Shown: positions 47,136 through 60,849 of the stretch, piece after piece
Layout: each line of letters begins with the position of its first letter
Position numbering within the stretch: the first letter of the stretch is position 1
Assembly (NCBI GenBank): GCA_009760855.2
Contig: WPIO01000001.1
Span: forward strand, 12,378,501-12,442,500
Direction: 5' to 3'
DNA: 64,000 bases
DNA from: Cristatella mucedo
Lineage: Eukaryota > Bryozoa > Phylactolaemata > Cristatellidae
The notes under the pieces: generated by a model
Databases searched by the model: none
What the model was told of the DNA's origin: nothing
What the model saw: the letters and a program-made list of their open reading frames with translations, nothing else
Program-made: the position numbers and the translations under genes

Positions 47136-48585
47136 AGGCGGAGAGATTGTCATCAAGTTTTGTTTTTTTAATGAAAAGGTGAAGGGCGTTGCTCTGGCAC
47201 AATGCTTGGGCAATCATCTTTCCTTGTACAGAGGTCGCCGAGACCAAGTGAGATCATTAAGTGGATGGCTCTAGGTAGCGATTGCTACAGCCGCAAACGG
47301 CAAGCAATTAAATGACACCAATTACTGAACTGATGAAGCATTAATGATTACTTTCTAGACCGGATATTGGATACTGTGGAATAACTTCTTAACGACGTCA
47401 GAACATTAAACAACAAGTTCAAGCAGGCTCACTGCAAGTTCAAAACAGTGTCAATTGGAACAAAAAACGTTTTGTGGCCCACTACGGCAATAGGCATGAC
47501 CAGTCCAAAGCCATTGACTTTGGACTGGGAAGCTGAATTCTGAGCCGCCGTTGATTTAGCATCGTATCTGCCAAGCGGATGGCTCGACTGTTCTCGTATT
47601 CATTTCTCTTTTTGTTGGGTCGCACACGAACGTAGTGCAGCTTGACGCAGCAGCAACTAGTGTGATTAACGAGATGTTCAAATTGTGTGCTCTCAAATGC
47701 AAGGAGTATCCGAAGCGAGTTGAAAGCGACATGCAACACATATCGGACGAGCAATAAGAAATATCGTTCCTATGAGAAGACAGCAGATGAAGCAGATCAG
47801 TTGCTTAGCAGCTATAGCATAGCCAGGGTAGAGGTGGGAATAAGTACAGGGTCGTACCAACGGCCGTTTGACTCGGCAAAGCGATCTGGAGCGCCACTAC
47901 TGCTTCTGCGTCTGCAGCATGACGATTGCAATAGCTTTTTAAATACTCAAGAGGGCTAGCGAATCGATATCCTCAATGCCTTGCAAGCTGTGACCTGGGT
48001 AGTGAGATTTGATCAAATTCCTATCGAGCACGGAGCAAAGTCCACTCCTTCCGAATGCTCGTCTGAAAAGGTTTCAGAGACAAACATCTCGAGTGGTGCA
48101 CTTAAAACTGTCTGTTTTTAATGAACCGTAAGATAACTGGAATTCTGGAATGCACAGCTTAGACAAAGTTAGCTAGCGAACTCGTAGCTGTCCAATTCTA
48201 GGTACCAGCTGCCTTGTACAAGCCAGCAGCGACAGGCCTTAAGCTGTTCACTTTTTTAAAGTTCACTGCCCGAGGAAGTGTACTTCTAAACGTTCACTGC
48301 CGGTGATTGCAGCCATCTTAGCTGCAGCTGCCACTTGGCAATAGCCATGTTAATACCCTAGATATTGCTGTTCGTAGCGATTGACACGATATGCGAAAAA
48401 GTATAACAGAATAACAGGCATCGCCCCGGTGCACAAACTGACATAAAAAATATGGCTACATATAGCATTAGAAGTCAAATAAACACGTCCGCTGCTAACT
48501 CCGTCTCGTCTGCTGCTTTGGCAACTACATGCACCGCTGGTATATGGCTGAATCTTCACATGCAAGTGGAGATACGTCGACCTGT
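47136..48585. other. No gene recognised
   Basis: ORFs at 47482-47959 and 48350-48703 have no recognisable motif. Confidence 0.35.
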
Positions 48586-48650
48586 GAGAAATGAGCCTCT
48601 TCTGTCGCAATATAAAAGATGCTGTTAAATCAGCTAGTATTATTTTGCAC
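48586..48650 (+). mobile_element. 3' end of a family B SINE
   Basis: Only the tail GAGCCTCTTCTGTCGC followed by GATGCTGTTAAATCAGCTAG and ATTATT is present; the tRNA-like head is missing, as in 5'-truncated copies. Confidence 0.6.
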
Positions 48651-48879
48651 CTAGTCAGCCCTTCAGTCTTAGCATCCCTAAAAGATGAAAGCAGTAGCAG
48701 CAAGACAGTGGCAGCAGTGGTAGCAGCAGCAGTAGCATTGAGCTCCTGTTTCTGAGTGACAGTAAGTATTGTATATCGCTTGCCACGCGAAACTCCATTT
48801 CAGTTGGATATATGCAAATGCCAAACTAGTTACCAGCACGTGAGTGCAGCGTCCTTTCACTGCAGTTCTAACTGTTGTA

Positions 48880-49165
48880 ACCTAACGGTTTCGATGCTCG
48901 TGACAAGCATGCCTTGCTGCAGAGTAATGCCCAAGCCAGATGACAGGTGCACGCTCAGGATGGACTTGATGATTGCGGATGTCAAACGCTGCCGAGATAT
49001 CCAGCAAAACTATCTGAGAGACTTGGCATTCCCGCGAAGGTCGGTATTCACTGGTGGTATTGCTGACTCTACAGAGGATTCGAAGATGAGGCTTTCCAAC
49101 AGGATCCAAAAGTTTTCACAGGTACAGCCAGCCTGCTTTCAACTATGCTGGTCCACGTCCGTGAT
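48880..49165 (-). mobile_element. LINE reverse transcriptase fragment (palm motif A)
   Basis: The minus strand encodes QIVLLDISAAFDIRNHQV (about 48960-49025), the catalytic motif A block of the CR1/L2-like reverse transcriptase. It is flanked by weaker matching sequence and is short and decayed. The plus-strand ORF over it (48756-49382) is a shadow. Confidence 0.6.
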
Positions 49166-49609
49166 TACGTTGGATCATACCTCTAATATTATTTCGAGAA
49201 ATGCCCCCCCCCACCATTTCACCCCACTCACTCGGCGGGCACCTGTTGGCATAACCGAGTGCCTAGCCACAAGGACGGCACTCAATCTTAAATCAATCAA
49301 AGGGAAGGTAATTGATCCTCTTGTGAGGGTGACTTTTTCGAACTCTCAAATGACCACCTACCCAGATTTTGAGGCTACATAATAGGTGCAAAGATACGGG
49401 CGAATAGGGTACAAGATTGGATAGACTGAGTTTAGCTGAAGAGGATAATATAGCTTCTTTAAAATATTGATGGTTCTGAATAGATTCAATGCCGTTTCTT
49501 GATCGCTCATCCGGATTTCAATGCTTTAGGCGTAAAATAAAATGGTGGATATCTTCCCAATGCTTCCTTACTCTCATATATGCAAGGCACCAAGCTTCTT
49601 TCAGATTCA

Positions 49610-49800
49610 GTTGTGCTGCACTGATACTCATTAGGTAAGGCGGTTGCTTTTCACGACCTCGACCCCGAGATCGTGGGTTCGAATGCTTGGTGGGCGATTC
49701 TTTATCGCCGCTGCAAACGGTGGTGATAGCCGTCAAGGCTCTTCTGTTGCCATACAAAAAGAGGCTGTTAAATCAGCCTTTATTATTTATTATTATTACT
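49610..49800 (+). mobile_element. tRNA-derived SINE, family B
   Basis: A plus-strand copy with CATTAGGTAAGGCGGTTGC, a CACGACCTCG/CGAGATCGTG inverted repeat, B box GGGTTCGAA, and the tail AGGCTGTTAAATCAGC ending in ATT repeats. Confidence 0.85.
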
Positions 49801-50977
49801 AGTCTGAAAAACTGATTTACTCATTCGGCAATCGATAACAGCTTTTAAGACCTTACTTACAACTTCGTTGATTCTGACTTGACCAAAGTTTGTGTGGCGA
49901 GCATCGCTGAATGATGTAAACCCACGTTCGTGAGAGAATTGCATTTGATAATTTTGAATGGAGTTGGAGCCAAAGCAAGGTTTCACCGGTTTAAGGGAAG
50001 TCACTTTTAAAGTAATATCTTTCAATAGGAATGACAGTTAGACAAAAAGTGCCTGACGCAGGTGATCAACATAAATCTGCTGCTTTGCGGAATATCATGT
50101 AGCTCTCACACTGAGTGCCTGCTGGCTTTGAAAAAAACTTCATGAATACACTTGAAATATATTTTCCATGTTCGGCAGATGGATTTGATTAGACGGTTTC
50201 CTCTGAGTTTCCGGAGAGATTTGCTAGTAGAGCCTGAAGAGGTAACTATAACTCCATAGCATATATCTTTAGTGCTCTAAGAGAACAAAACTTTCGTCTG
50301 CTACAAAGGATAGATGTACATGAAACTCAAGACTTTCAGAAATGCCTGTCTCTTGAGGAATTGATCCAGCCCTTCTGTCGAGAATTTTCGCACCGAACCC
50401 GACGATCCTATTGACCGACGGAGGGCTCTTGGCCCTTTAGGAAAGTGCTAGAAACGTGGAGTGCGGCTTCCGCATCGTGTCAGAACTTTCGCCGAAATTG
50501 CAGCGCTCGTAACGGTGTTAGTCTTTCCCAACGCGAGACTTGTGCTGGTAACACCTGAACTCTGTAGCACGGCTATCTACTCGTGGGTGCTGCGTCAATG
50601 CACGAAGATGCAGCCGGCAGAGAACCGGAACCGGAACCAGAACCGTAGCAGCGACATAGAGCGCTCGTACCTTAACATGTCAAGTCCGTGTCCACGACGT
50701 AGACAAGTTTATTCGACAGCAGCGGACGGTTACAGGCGATCTACAGCAACCATAACGTACACTATTGACTCTCCGGTCTAGAGCTCAAATCAAGTCAGTG
50801 GTCAACGCCAAGTCTGGAATGACAGCTGCTTGCCTGTCTCGCGGCACTATCTTTTATACGTCCTCGGCTATAGGTTATCGCATTGTCGCGAACAATGATT
50901 ACCAATCGTAACCTGGCTGCTTTAGCTGGTACCGCCGCCGTTTCAACAGGAGCCTGCAGGTCGTGTGTTTTCGATTC
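49801..50977. other. No gene recognised
   Basis: The ORF at 50461-50781 is GC-richer than its surroundings but has no recognisable motif. No other feature is supported. Confidence 0.35.
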
Positions 50978-51168
50978 TCTCGCGCTCTCTGGCGCTCTCT
51001 CGCGCTCTCTCTCGCTCTCTCGCGCTCTCTCGCGCTCTCTGGCGCTCTCTCGCGCTCTCTCGCGCTCTCTCGCGCTCTCTGGCGCTCTCTCTGGCTCTCT
51101 CGCGCTCTCTCGCGCTCTCTCGCGCTCTCTCGCGCTCTCTCGCGCTCTCTCGCGCTCTCTCGCGCTCT

Positions 51169-51245
<77 letters not shown>

Positions 51246-51493
51246 GCTCTCTGCGCTCTCTGGCGCTCTCTCGCGCTCTCTCGCGCTCTCTCGCGCTCTC
51301 TCGCGCTCTCTCGCGCTCTCTCGCGCTCTCTCGCGCTCTCTCGCGCTCTCTCGCGCTCTCTCGCGCTCTCTCGCGCTCTCTCGCGCTCTCTCGCGCTCTC
51401 TCGCGCTCTCTCGCGCTCTCTCGCGCTCTCTCGCGCTCTCTCGCGCTCTCTCGCGCTCTCTCGCGCTCTCTCGCGCTCTCTCGCGCTCTCTCG
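50978..51493. repeat. 10-bp minisatellite TCTCGCGCTC with central (CT)n
   Basis: Two blocks of the unit TCTCGCGCTC (50978-51172 with TGGCGC variants, and 51241-51493 nearly perfect) flank a pure (CT)n stretch at about 51172-51242. All frames are open because the unit contains no stop. Confidence 0.95.
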
Positions 51494-52389
51494 GTCGGCT
51501 TGCTCGGTAGTTGTCGTGATTGTGAGCAGGCTCGATTATGACAAATTGCCTCCAAAAAACGTGCTATTGGGCAGGAATAGTTTCTCCGAGACCATTTCTA
51601 GCTGTCAAAACAAGCAGAGCTTTAATTGGCGTCTGCTGTTCGAGCATGGCGGCCACATCACTGCTGGCGGCATGTTTCTAATGTTCGGTTGAGCTTTGAC
51701 TCCGCTTGCACCTCGAGAAATGGCGAAGCATGTTGGCAAGGCAACTGAAGGCAACTCACGGCTTGCCTGCACCTCAGAGCTCAGGCTCCGATGCTCTCCA
51801 TCTTAGTGTGATGCCTAAACGTTGTGACGTATCTAGGAGAGGAAATATATTTTATTCCGTCACACATGCGGTAACTTACAGTCTCGCCAATTAAAGGTCT
51901 CGGTTGAAAGCCTAGCTGAAATGGGCAAAGCCAAGCGTTCCTTAGATGTCGGGCTTTGGAACTTTTAAAAGCTTACCTTTCACCTTGCCCGAACCAGCCA
52001 ATGAGGTGGTGGTCAGTAAGCCCATTCCATCCGGCATGAGGGAGAGGAAATGGTGCACGTTAAGAGCACTGTCTTCAAATGTCTTCGGGTGAAAGTAATG
52101 ACAGCTCATATTACTGCAGCTCTGTATTGTATTATTTAAGAGTCACGGAGGATATTAGAAGTCAGAGTGCACTCGAGAGCGCCTCTGAAACTATCCAAGT
52201 TCGTCACAAAAAATTTACACTTGACAGAACTCTTGTTTTAAAAGACCATATTTATGACTAGCGTTAGAGACAAATTAAGCTAAGTTTAAGGCAGCAAGGA
52301 TACATATAAGTAGGCTATTCGAACATAGCTTGGACTTCGGAGCTGGCCAGCTGCTTAGCATCCAGCCAATAATGCATGCAGCCAATGAA
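51494..52389. other. No gene recognised
   Basis: No supported feature; ORFs at 51706-51894 and 52079-52261 lack motifs. Confidence 0.35.
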
Positions 52390-53190
52390 ACATCCCGACC
52401 ATAATAATAATAATAATAATAACACGATTGATAAAGCGCCCTCAGAGAACTCAATCTCTTTCTAGGTGCTTTACATTTGCTGCAAAGGAAACACGATTGA
52501 ATGGTGAGTGGTATCATGCTTGATAAACAACATGAATAACATGGTTTGGGGTGACATGCACAGGGTCAGCATGCAAATGTGGTTAGTGGCAGCATGCACA
52601 GTGTCAGCACGCATAAGCACATAAAGGACGAATCGCAGGGACCCACGAAATGTTGTCATAAATAGGTGCGTTTTTTTAAATGTGGTCAAGTCAGGGGATG
52701 TTGTGACGGAAGTCGGGAGTGAGTTCCAAGCTATGGGAGCATGCGAGCTAAATGCACGGTCTCCAAAGGATTTGAGGTTTGTACGAGGTATAGGTAAACA
52801 GTTAGCTTCAGTTTCCAAAAAGCGGGCGGTGCGATGATTGGCCTGGTAGGGGAGTAGATCTGATAGGTAGGCTGGAGCCAAAAAATGAAGGGACCTGAAA
52901 GAGAGCGACAAAACCTAGAAGTCTATCCGCTGCTTGACTGGTAGCCAGTGCAGGTCAGCGAGAAGTCGTGCGATGTGGCAACTGTGACGCTCACGACAGA
53001 CAAGCCTAGGTGCAGAGTTTTGCACCGGCTGCAAGCGCCTGATTGCAGGTGCCGGTAGGCCAGCAAGCAGTAATCACGAGATGGGTCAAAGTCGCAGGTC
53101 GACAGAGAGACAGAGGAGAATAGAGGGACCGACCTTGACCAGCCGTGGTAGCAGCTTTCAAAACATGTTCCAAGCCTAATGTTCATTGAA
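52390..53190 (-). mobile_element. CR1/L2-like LINE 3' end
   Basis: In minus orientation it runs from degraded sequence around SRDYCLLAYRHLQSG (53080) through the terminal domain SLSFRSLHFLAPAYLSDLLP and PRTNLKSFGDRAFSSHAPIA (52700-52910), and ends in the tail and an (ATA)n run at about 52401-52422. Confidence 0.8.
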
Positions 53191-53449
53191 TGATAACACT
53201 ACACAAACTGGCTCCGAGAAGATTTGAAGCTGAAAAATTGCTTAAAATACTGATAAAGCAAAAGGAACAAAGAAGACTGTTACTGCAGTTATACAAACAT
53301 GACCACAAAAGATCTAGAAGTGAGTAGTTCATCGAGATTTACAAGTATACTGAAAATCGCTTTCACGAATCAGCCCCCAAAGGAGTACCCCATCATGTTC
53401 TTGTCATATTGTCCTTGGTAGAGGCTTCCCAAGTCCAAAATAACTCTTA
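53191..53449. other. No gene recognised
   Basis: No supported feature. Confidence 0.35.
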
Positions 53450-53595
53450 GAGGCGCTTGCTTCATTCCTCTGTGCATGCTACCGATAACCGCAGTATAGT
53501 CATACTTCATTTACAGCATATGTGAAGTGCCTATACAGAGAGCAAGTTCTCTGAGGGCTTTATACGAATGCATTACTATTATTATTTTTGTTCTC
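53450..53595 (+). mobile_element. LINE 3' tail
   Basis: The family's tail, with AAGTGCCTATACAGAGAGCA and AAGTTCTCTGAGGG, followed by ATTATT. Confidence 0.6.
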
Positions 53596-53629
53596 CTTAA
53601 ACGATCATCAAAGACATTTCATCATAACA

Positions 53630-53930
53630 ATAGATCGCTTGCATAGCTCCCTAGACCAAACAAATCTTTATTCAGGCGCTTTGAAACTTGCTGCAAGAGA
53701 ATCAATAACAAGAGGTTAATGATACGTCCGGTGGCATGCTTAGACAGGCATGCAAAGTCATGCGAAAAAGCAATCAAGCATCGCCGAGTTGAGGCCTGCG
53801 TACTAAACCACCCAGGGAGGCACTTAGGGCTGTCTGTCAGTGTGACCTTGTTTGGTTTAGCGTACTTCATCCTGGGCAGGTAAGCGCACAAAGTACACTG
53901 GAACAAGAAGCAGACAAGCTCACTGGGCCA
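53630..53930 (-). repeat. Dispersed repeat E, copy 2
   Basis: Both ends match the copy at 38690 (GCTTGCTGCAAGAGAATCAA shared in part at one end, and the ACACTGGAACAAGAAGCAGA region at the other). The middle is diverged. Confidence 0.45.
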
Positions 53931-54464
53931 ACCAGAGTGGCGCTAGCCGGCACGCCTTCGATTGGCGGCCGAACTGGAGCCAAGCGGTCGGAAGGCGCAT
54001 GCGCTGGCTGCCCTCACAGCTGCTCTGCGCCATCCATCGCGGCCGGCGGCCGGAGGGTCCGCTAGAGAGGCGGAGGCGGCGGCGGGTCAATCGACGCAAG
54101 TGCTGGCTGAGGTCATGCTTGACGAAAGCCGGCAGCAGCAGCAGCAGAAGCAGTGTTTATGGAACCGTTGCACGGCTCCGCCAGACCGCCTGTTGTCGTT
54201 GGCGTTGGCTTCCCGGACCGGTCAGCTGGTGTTTACCGGTTGGCAATCAGCATTGGCTCTCTTTCCCAGCCGCGTCCTCAAAGGCTCGATCGGCCCGAGG
54301 CGGCCGAGACTCGAGCGCTTTGCGGTTAGCGAGTCTGCCCGATCGATTTGGCGTGCGGCGGGCGTGCCAGTCAAAGCGACCCATTCGCTGACTTGGCTAC
54401 TCTTTGATTTCTTCCTATTCGAACTGCCGCCTAGATCACTTGGACTGCTTCCAAGTTCTCCCCA
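53931..54464. other. GC-rich stretch, possible CpG island
   Basis: CpG- and GC-rich compared with its surroundings and open for long stretches in two plus frames. No motif supports a protein. It could be a promoter or first exon of an unseen gene. Confidence 0.3.
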
Positions 54465-55690
<1,226 letters not shown>

Positions 55691-56682
55691 CTGTCGATGC
55701 ATGTCGCTCTGCATCAAAATTCATCGCTGTTTTTTTTACACGCAATCGAGCAACAGTATCCTCTTTCGGAGCGTGCTTCACTGCATGCTGCTAATGAATT
55801 TACGATTCTGTAATGTATGCTAAGCGTCCGGCAATCTGTAGCCGAGAGAAAGCCAAAGAACCGTCCAGCTTGGCTCCCTTCCTCTAGGTTCTGGAAGTGC
55901 TAGCAGTGCTGAAGATCGCAAGTCTTGCAAACCCCATCCAGATCTTTCCCACCATTCTCATAAGCGAGATGGAAGTAAATGACTCACAAATTCATCTTTA
56001 AGTTACTTTTTCCTGAGTAAAGACACGGATGAATCGGCATTTTATCTTTAAGGTACTTCAGTTCCAGTGTAAAGACATGGCTGCGCCCTCTAGCCGTGCG
56101 ACCGTCGAGTTCTCTCGCACCGCATCATTCACTGGCATTTCCATGCAGCAGACTAAACCTCGTGCTTGAATGGAACTCGGTGACAAGGTTAGTGTCGTCT
56201 CTTCAGCAATGACAATTGATATTGGACGAGGTTTGTATGTAATTTTATCTGCATTAACTTACTTGGTATATAAGTCATCACCTAATAAAGTTATCGGTTT
56301 CATAAGAAACCAGCATCATCTATCCACGTGCAGCCAGTTTGCTACGCAAATACAATTTTAAAGATATCACCATATCATTTACACAAGAAGTCGAGTTATG
56401 GTTGCTATACATGGTTTTCAGTAGGGAAAGTGGGTCGGAATAGGCAGAAAATTTATTTTCCTCCTTGAGCCAAAGATCCTGTGCACCACAATGCAAGAAC
56501 ACTGATTTCGACAGCCATATTCCAGCAAAAATCTTGACCACGTGACCAAAGCAGTTAGCAATGAGGGCGGAGTGTGGAAGAATTTAAAAATATGAACAAG
56601 CTAATATTTCCGATGCAATAAGAAAGAAAAGAGATCTATAGTTTCGTTTATCTGTGGCCAAAGGTTCAAACATACAAAACTT
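55691..56682. other. No gene; imperfect 50-bp duplication near 55995-56100
   Basis: Two imperfect copies carrying ATCTTTAAG(T/G)TAC and GTAAAGACA lie in tandem. No other feature is supported. Confidence 0.35.
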
Positions 56683-56800
56683 AAAGGTTGGCTGGTTCAG
56701 CAGCCTCACTTAGATAGCTGGTTCAGCAGCCTCACTTAGAGCAGCTGCACAAGAATCTTATCGGCCATCACCCCCACTTGCAGCCGGCAATAGTAATAAT
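56683..56800 (-). mobile_element. Family C SINE remnant with duplicated end
   Basis: The SINE end GCTGGTTCAGCAGCCTCACT occurs twice in tandem (about 56690 and 56719), followed by a degraded body. Confidence 0.5.
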
Positions 56801-57310
56801 ACGTTATGATAGCAATATATTTGCATAGCACAATCAGAGAACTTAATCTCTTTCTAGGCACTTCAAATTTGCCGTAAGAGAAGCGTGATCGAATTGTTAG
56901 TGGTAGCATGCTCACAGACAACAAGCATACTATGGTTAGAGGTGACGTGCACAGAGTCAGCATGCATAAGCACACAAAGAACGATTCACACGATACCATT
57001 AAAAGCTGTGATAAATGAATGCGCTTTTAGCTTCTTTTTATACGTAAAGTCAGGGACGTCGTGACGCCAATCGGAAGTGAGTTCCAGTGTCTTTGATAGG
57101 AGCGTTATAAGGGAGACTGGGCGGAAGTTGTTCAAGTTCTCTTGTTCTAGCGCCGCTTCCTTAATTAGTGGCATAATGACAGCTTTATTGAAAGATACTG
57201 GGACATGACCTGACGCTAATGACATATTTATTATGTTAATTGTGCATGGCGGCAGCAGATCTATGCATCGTGGAAGCAAAACAGTAGGAATAGGGTCCAG
57301 AGGACTAGTT
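56801..57310 (-). mobile_element. Internally deleted CR1/L2-like LINE
   Basis: The minus strand encodes the region before the palm (57060-57270: INIINMSLASGHVPVSFNKA, NNFRPVSLITLLSKTLE). It then joins directly to the 3' end, skipping the rest of the polymerase; the tail TCTAGGCACTTCAAATTTGC lies at about 56850-56870. Confidence 0.7.
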
Positions 57311-57489
57311 GTCTTCCTCGATTAGGTTATGAACTTTACGATGAGATCCTTAGTGGCCTCCTTGAATGTAGACATTGAGGTGCTGCACGGAATTGAGGAC
57401 CAGAATTCCAATGGGGATGCTGCCACCTTAGGGATGGACTTCCTGATCTTTTTTATCCTGTTGACAAAAGAAGCTAGAGAACAAAGAAT

Positions 57490-57580
57490 AGAGGATCGCC
57501 TGCGCTTCCGGACTCGAACCCACGACCTGGTCGTGAAAGAGCGAGCACGTTACCCCTAAGTCAAGACCCGGGAATGGGCT
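57490..57580 (-). mobile_element. Head of a family C SINE
   Basis: The B box in CTCGAACCCACGACC and the head end CTAAGTCAAGACCCGGGA are present without a clear tail. Confidence 0.5.
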
Positions 57581-58939
57581 AGTGAGTGAGACATATATAT
57601 TGACTCAATGGATCAGAGGGAGGATGAACTTCGCAGCTTTGCTGCATATGGCAAAGAAATCGTCTGAATGCCTATTGCTCTCATAGCTCTCAGCTGGTGT
57701 CTTAAAGGTTTGTCGGGCAGAGAAAAGTACTTGGATCGAAGTAGCTGCTAGCAGCAGCGGCCTGGAACCTGTAGAAATATGTGGTCGGGGAAAGCTCCTT
57801 TGATTTCAAAGATTTAATCTAAGCAGGGCACAAAAACACTGTCTTCGTCATTGTCTTGTACAGCGCGTGAATGTTGGTAAATAACTTATCAAGCTACCTT
57901 CTCATAATGAAAGAGAGTGACAGACATGCTTGACAGAGAGCCATGAAGTGTGTGCGCTAGCGATGGCAAAAACAAAGTTTTTAATCTCACACCGCGGCGT
58001 CTGAAGTGATTGCGTTGAATTTATTAGTCGATGAATTGAATATGTAAAGAATTAATGAGTTCTTCAAATTGAATGGTTTTGGGTTAGCCGAAGTGGCAGC
58101 AGCAGGTGTAGTAACAAGTTTGAATAATTCGTGCAGGCTTTAAGGTGTTGACGAGTGTTCTTTCCGGCTGGGAAAGCTGTTTATTTTCATTGGTTTCAGC
58201 ATCATTAAGCTTAGGAAGTTGCTAAAATGAAAACTCTTGCAATTATTGTGACTTATATAGTTCACCCTCTAGTTCGATTTGCCTAAATCGCTAGTCGAAA
58301 GTGACTTCCACAGCAAGTGCCACTTTAATCTTTTACTCTCTTTCTCATATCCAACTCCTTTGGTATGCTACGCTGGTGCTGACCTAGCTTTGAATTGCAG
58401 ACAGGCGTTGTTTTCAGCAGCGAACAACTTTTTCGCTAATAATCAGCAGCAGTTTGAGATTACGTTATTTGTCCATGAGACATTGTAACTGCTGAGAGAG
58501 CATCGTCAACAGAAACCACCGGGTGTTATCGAATACGATTAATTCAAATTTAGTGTAATCCTTATGTAATGCTCTATATATATCTACAACGATATGCTCA
58601 GAAAATATTTCTTATAAAATATTGTATGTTAAATTGTTGAAGTTCTATACCTCCTATGTAAAATATACTTGTGTGAAATTTTCTTGCAGTTATCCCGCAG
58701 TTTTTCTGACGTGTAACATCAAAATTTCGCCGCCCAGGGCATCAGTTTGGCACCTAAGCCGATAGTAGGCCAGTTTCGGACGGTGCTTAATCAAAAGCTC
58801 TTAGCACAAACACATGGAGAGAGGCTCTTAAGCCGTGCGCCTAAGTCGCGCCGCCTAGCGAACCCATCCGATCTCTGTCCATAGCGGAGCAGCCTTTGGA
58901 AATTCGCACCGAGGTTCGCTTCATCCGTAACACTTCTGT
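57581..58939. other. No gene recognised
   Basis: No supported feature. Confidence 0.35.
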
Positions 58940-60849
58940 GCGCCCTATCTGAGCCTCGTGGCCCTGCCGGAGACAAGCCACGAATGCTCCGCACAAAGGG
59001 CCCTCCGTGCAGCAAGGCTCGCTGTCGCTAGTGTAACAGCACCGCTAGCCTTCTCAGCACCCAAGTCAGCACGCTCTACTCGCGAAAAGTGCAGCCGACT
59101 CTGCAGTGCCTTATTAGCTCCTTCGAAACCTCTTTTGGAATCAGACCTCTTTAAAGCCCATCTCTAAAAACTCCCTCTCGAGAAGCATAGCTTGAAACTG
59201 CCGAGAATGCCGCTCGCGGGGGGGGGGCCTCCTAAAAAACTGTTGGCCCCCTTCTGGAGACGCTCAAGTGTCACGCTGAAGGCACTTACGCCATTTGTCC
59301 CTCTTCAATCCTGCCAATAAAAAGCAGCTCCGCCTAAGGAAACGGAGCCTTCAAGCCACGCACAGAAGTGTCGCCCTTCAAGCCTCCAGAACTTTCCTCT
59401 CGCGTATCCTCCCCGGATGCGCCCGGCGGCATCCAAAGCGAGGCAGCTCGACGTCAGAGGCCAAAGATCGCACCGGCCGGCACGCCAGCACGACGCGTTG
59501 GGCGTCGCGCCAGCAACGCATCGCTTTTGGATCGGCTTCGAGTCCCCGGCCTCCCGCCTACCGGCCCGGAAAGGAGCTACAGTTGCACACACTCTCTGTG
59601 ACGGGCCGAGCCGGCCGCACTGTGTAGCCTGCCCTAATTGTCGCACCTTTAGTCGGCTTCTTGCGTCTAATCGTCTTATCTAATCGTCTTATCTTATCGT
59701 CTTATCGCCGGAGACAAGAGAGACTCAGCGAATGTGTTGAGTACCTGGGAGGCGTGCAGCCGCCGTTTGCCGCCGCTAAGTCACCGACCGACTCGCCGCT
59801 TCGCTTAGTTGGTTGAGCACATTCCGACCGCTTTTGACCAGCCGATATTTGAAGCTGTGGGGCAGTGAGAGACAGTGAGCAGCTGGCTGCTAAGCATTCA
59901 GCGCCGGAATCGCTGCATTGGAGAACGCAGGTGTCCTTTGGTGGGTCAAGCTTATGAAACGGGGAGACTTTTCTTCGGCGTGTGCGCAGTAGTCTGTCTC
60001 GATCGACTGCCAGATTCTAGAGAACAAGCTTGGCAACAAGACAGCCCGTACAAATTTCGCCACTCTATAACAAAAGCGCAAAGTCAAAGCCGCGTTGCGA
60101 TGCGTCGCTGTTTAGCAGTTCCACGCGCACGACGTAAAGAGACGAGTTAGTGTTTTTTAGACGCACCCACATAGTGCCTTGCCGCTTTCGGCCGAATCCA
60201 CCTCAAGAGCTCTAGAAATCCTAAATTAGAGTAACACTTGTGCATTTATCGAGTACGTGTGCTTATCTGATATATTGAAATCAAAAGCCTGAATAATCAA
60301 CGGTCAATAGCAATAGCTCAGGACTCGGCGTTGAAAGAGAAAGGAAGACCAGGCACTTCCGTCGGAGCACTCACCTTCCTGTCGCTGCGATGGTGTTTAC
60401 CACCTCCCCCCGACACTCCTACGAAATCCGATTTGCTGACCAATTACCGTAAGGTTAGCTGTGGGTATTGATGAGTATAAATGGCTTCCGATAGGGAATT
60501 GTAGAAATTTTAATGGTGCCGAAGTATTTCCTATTGTAAATAGCTCGGCCTGACGCAGAAAGCTCGTACTGTTATCGGTCCGATGCAGAAAACTGTCAAT
60601 GCAACGAAGCCGCAGTGGGCGGAGCTAGTTTCTTACATTACCACGTGCTTGCGGAAACGGCTGCGCCCGCTACGCTACCAGCCATTAGTTTAGTCGCACT
60701 CAGACGCAAATGTGCCAACGCACGGCGGCAACACGGTGAGCACACAAGTGTGCGCGTATAGAAGAGGGGTGAGAACGTGAGGGGAGACATCAAGATAGAA
60801 AGAGAGAGAAAGAGAGAGAGAGAGGGAAAGTGGCGGTTAAGCAGACACG
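58940..60849. other. GC-rich region, possible CpG island, no gene recognised
   Basis: The part 58940-59640 is GC-rich with several overlapping ORFs but no motif. A short TAATCGTCTTATC tandem repeat lies at about 59667-59707. The rest is ordinary sequence with a small GA-rich run near 60790-60830. Confidence 0.3.

Noticed and set aside
48756-49382. 208-codon plus-strand ORF
   Set aside because: It has no motif, and the minus strand beneath it carries a recognisable reverse transcriptase block.
50883-51692. Ala/Leu/Ser-Arg repeat ORFs
   Set aside because: They are products of the TCTCGCGCTC minisatellite, open on both strands.
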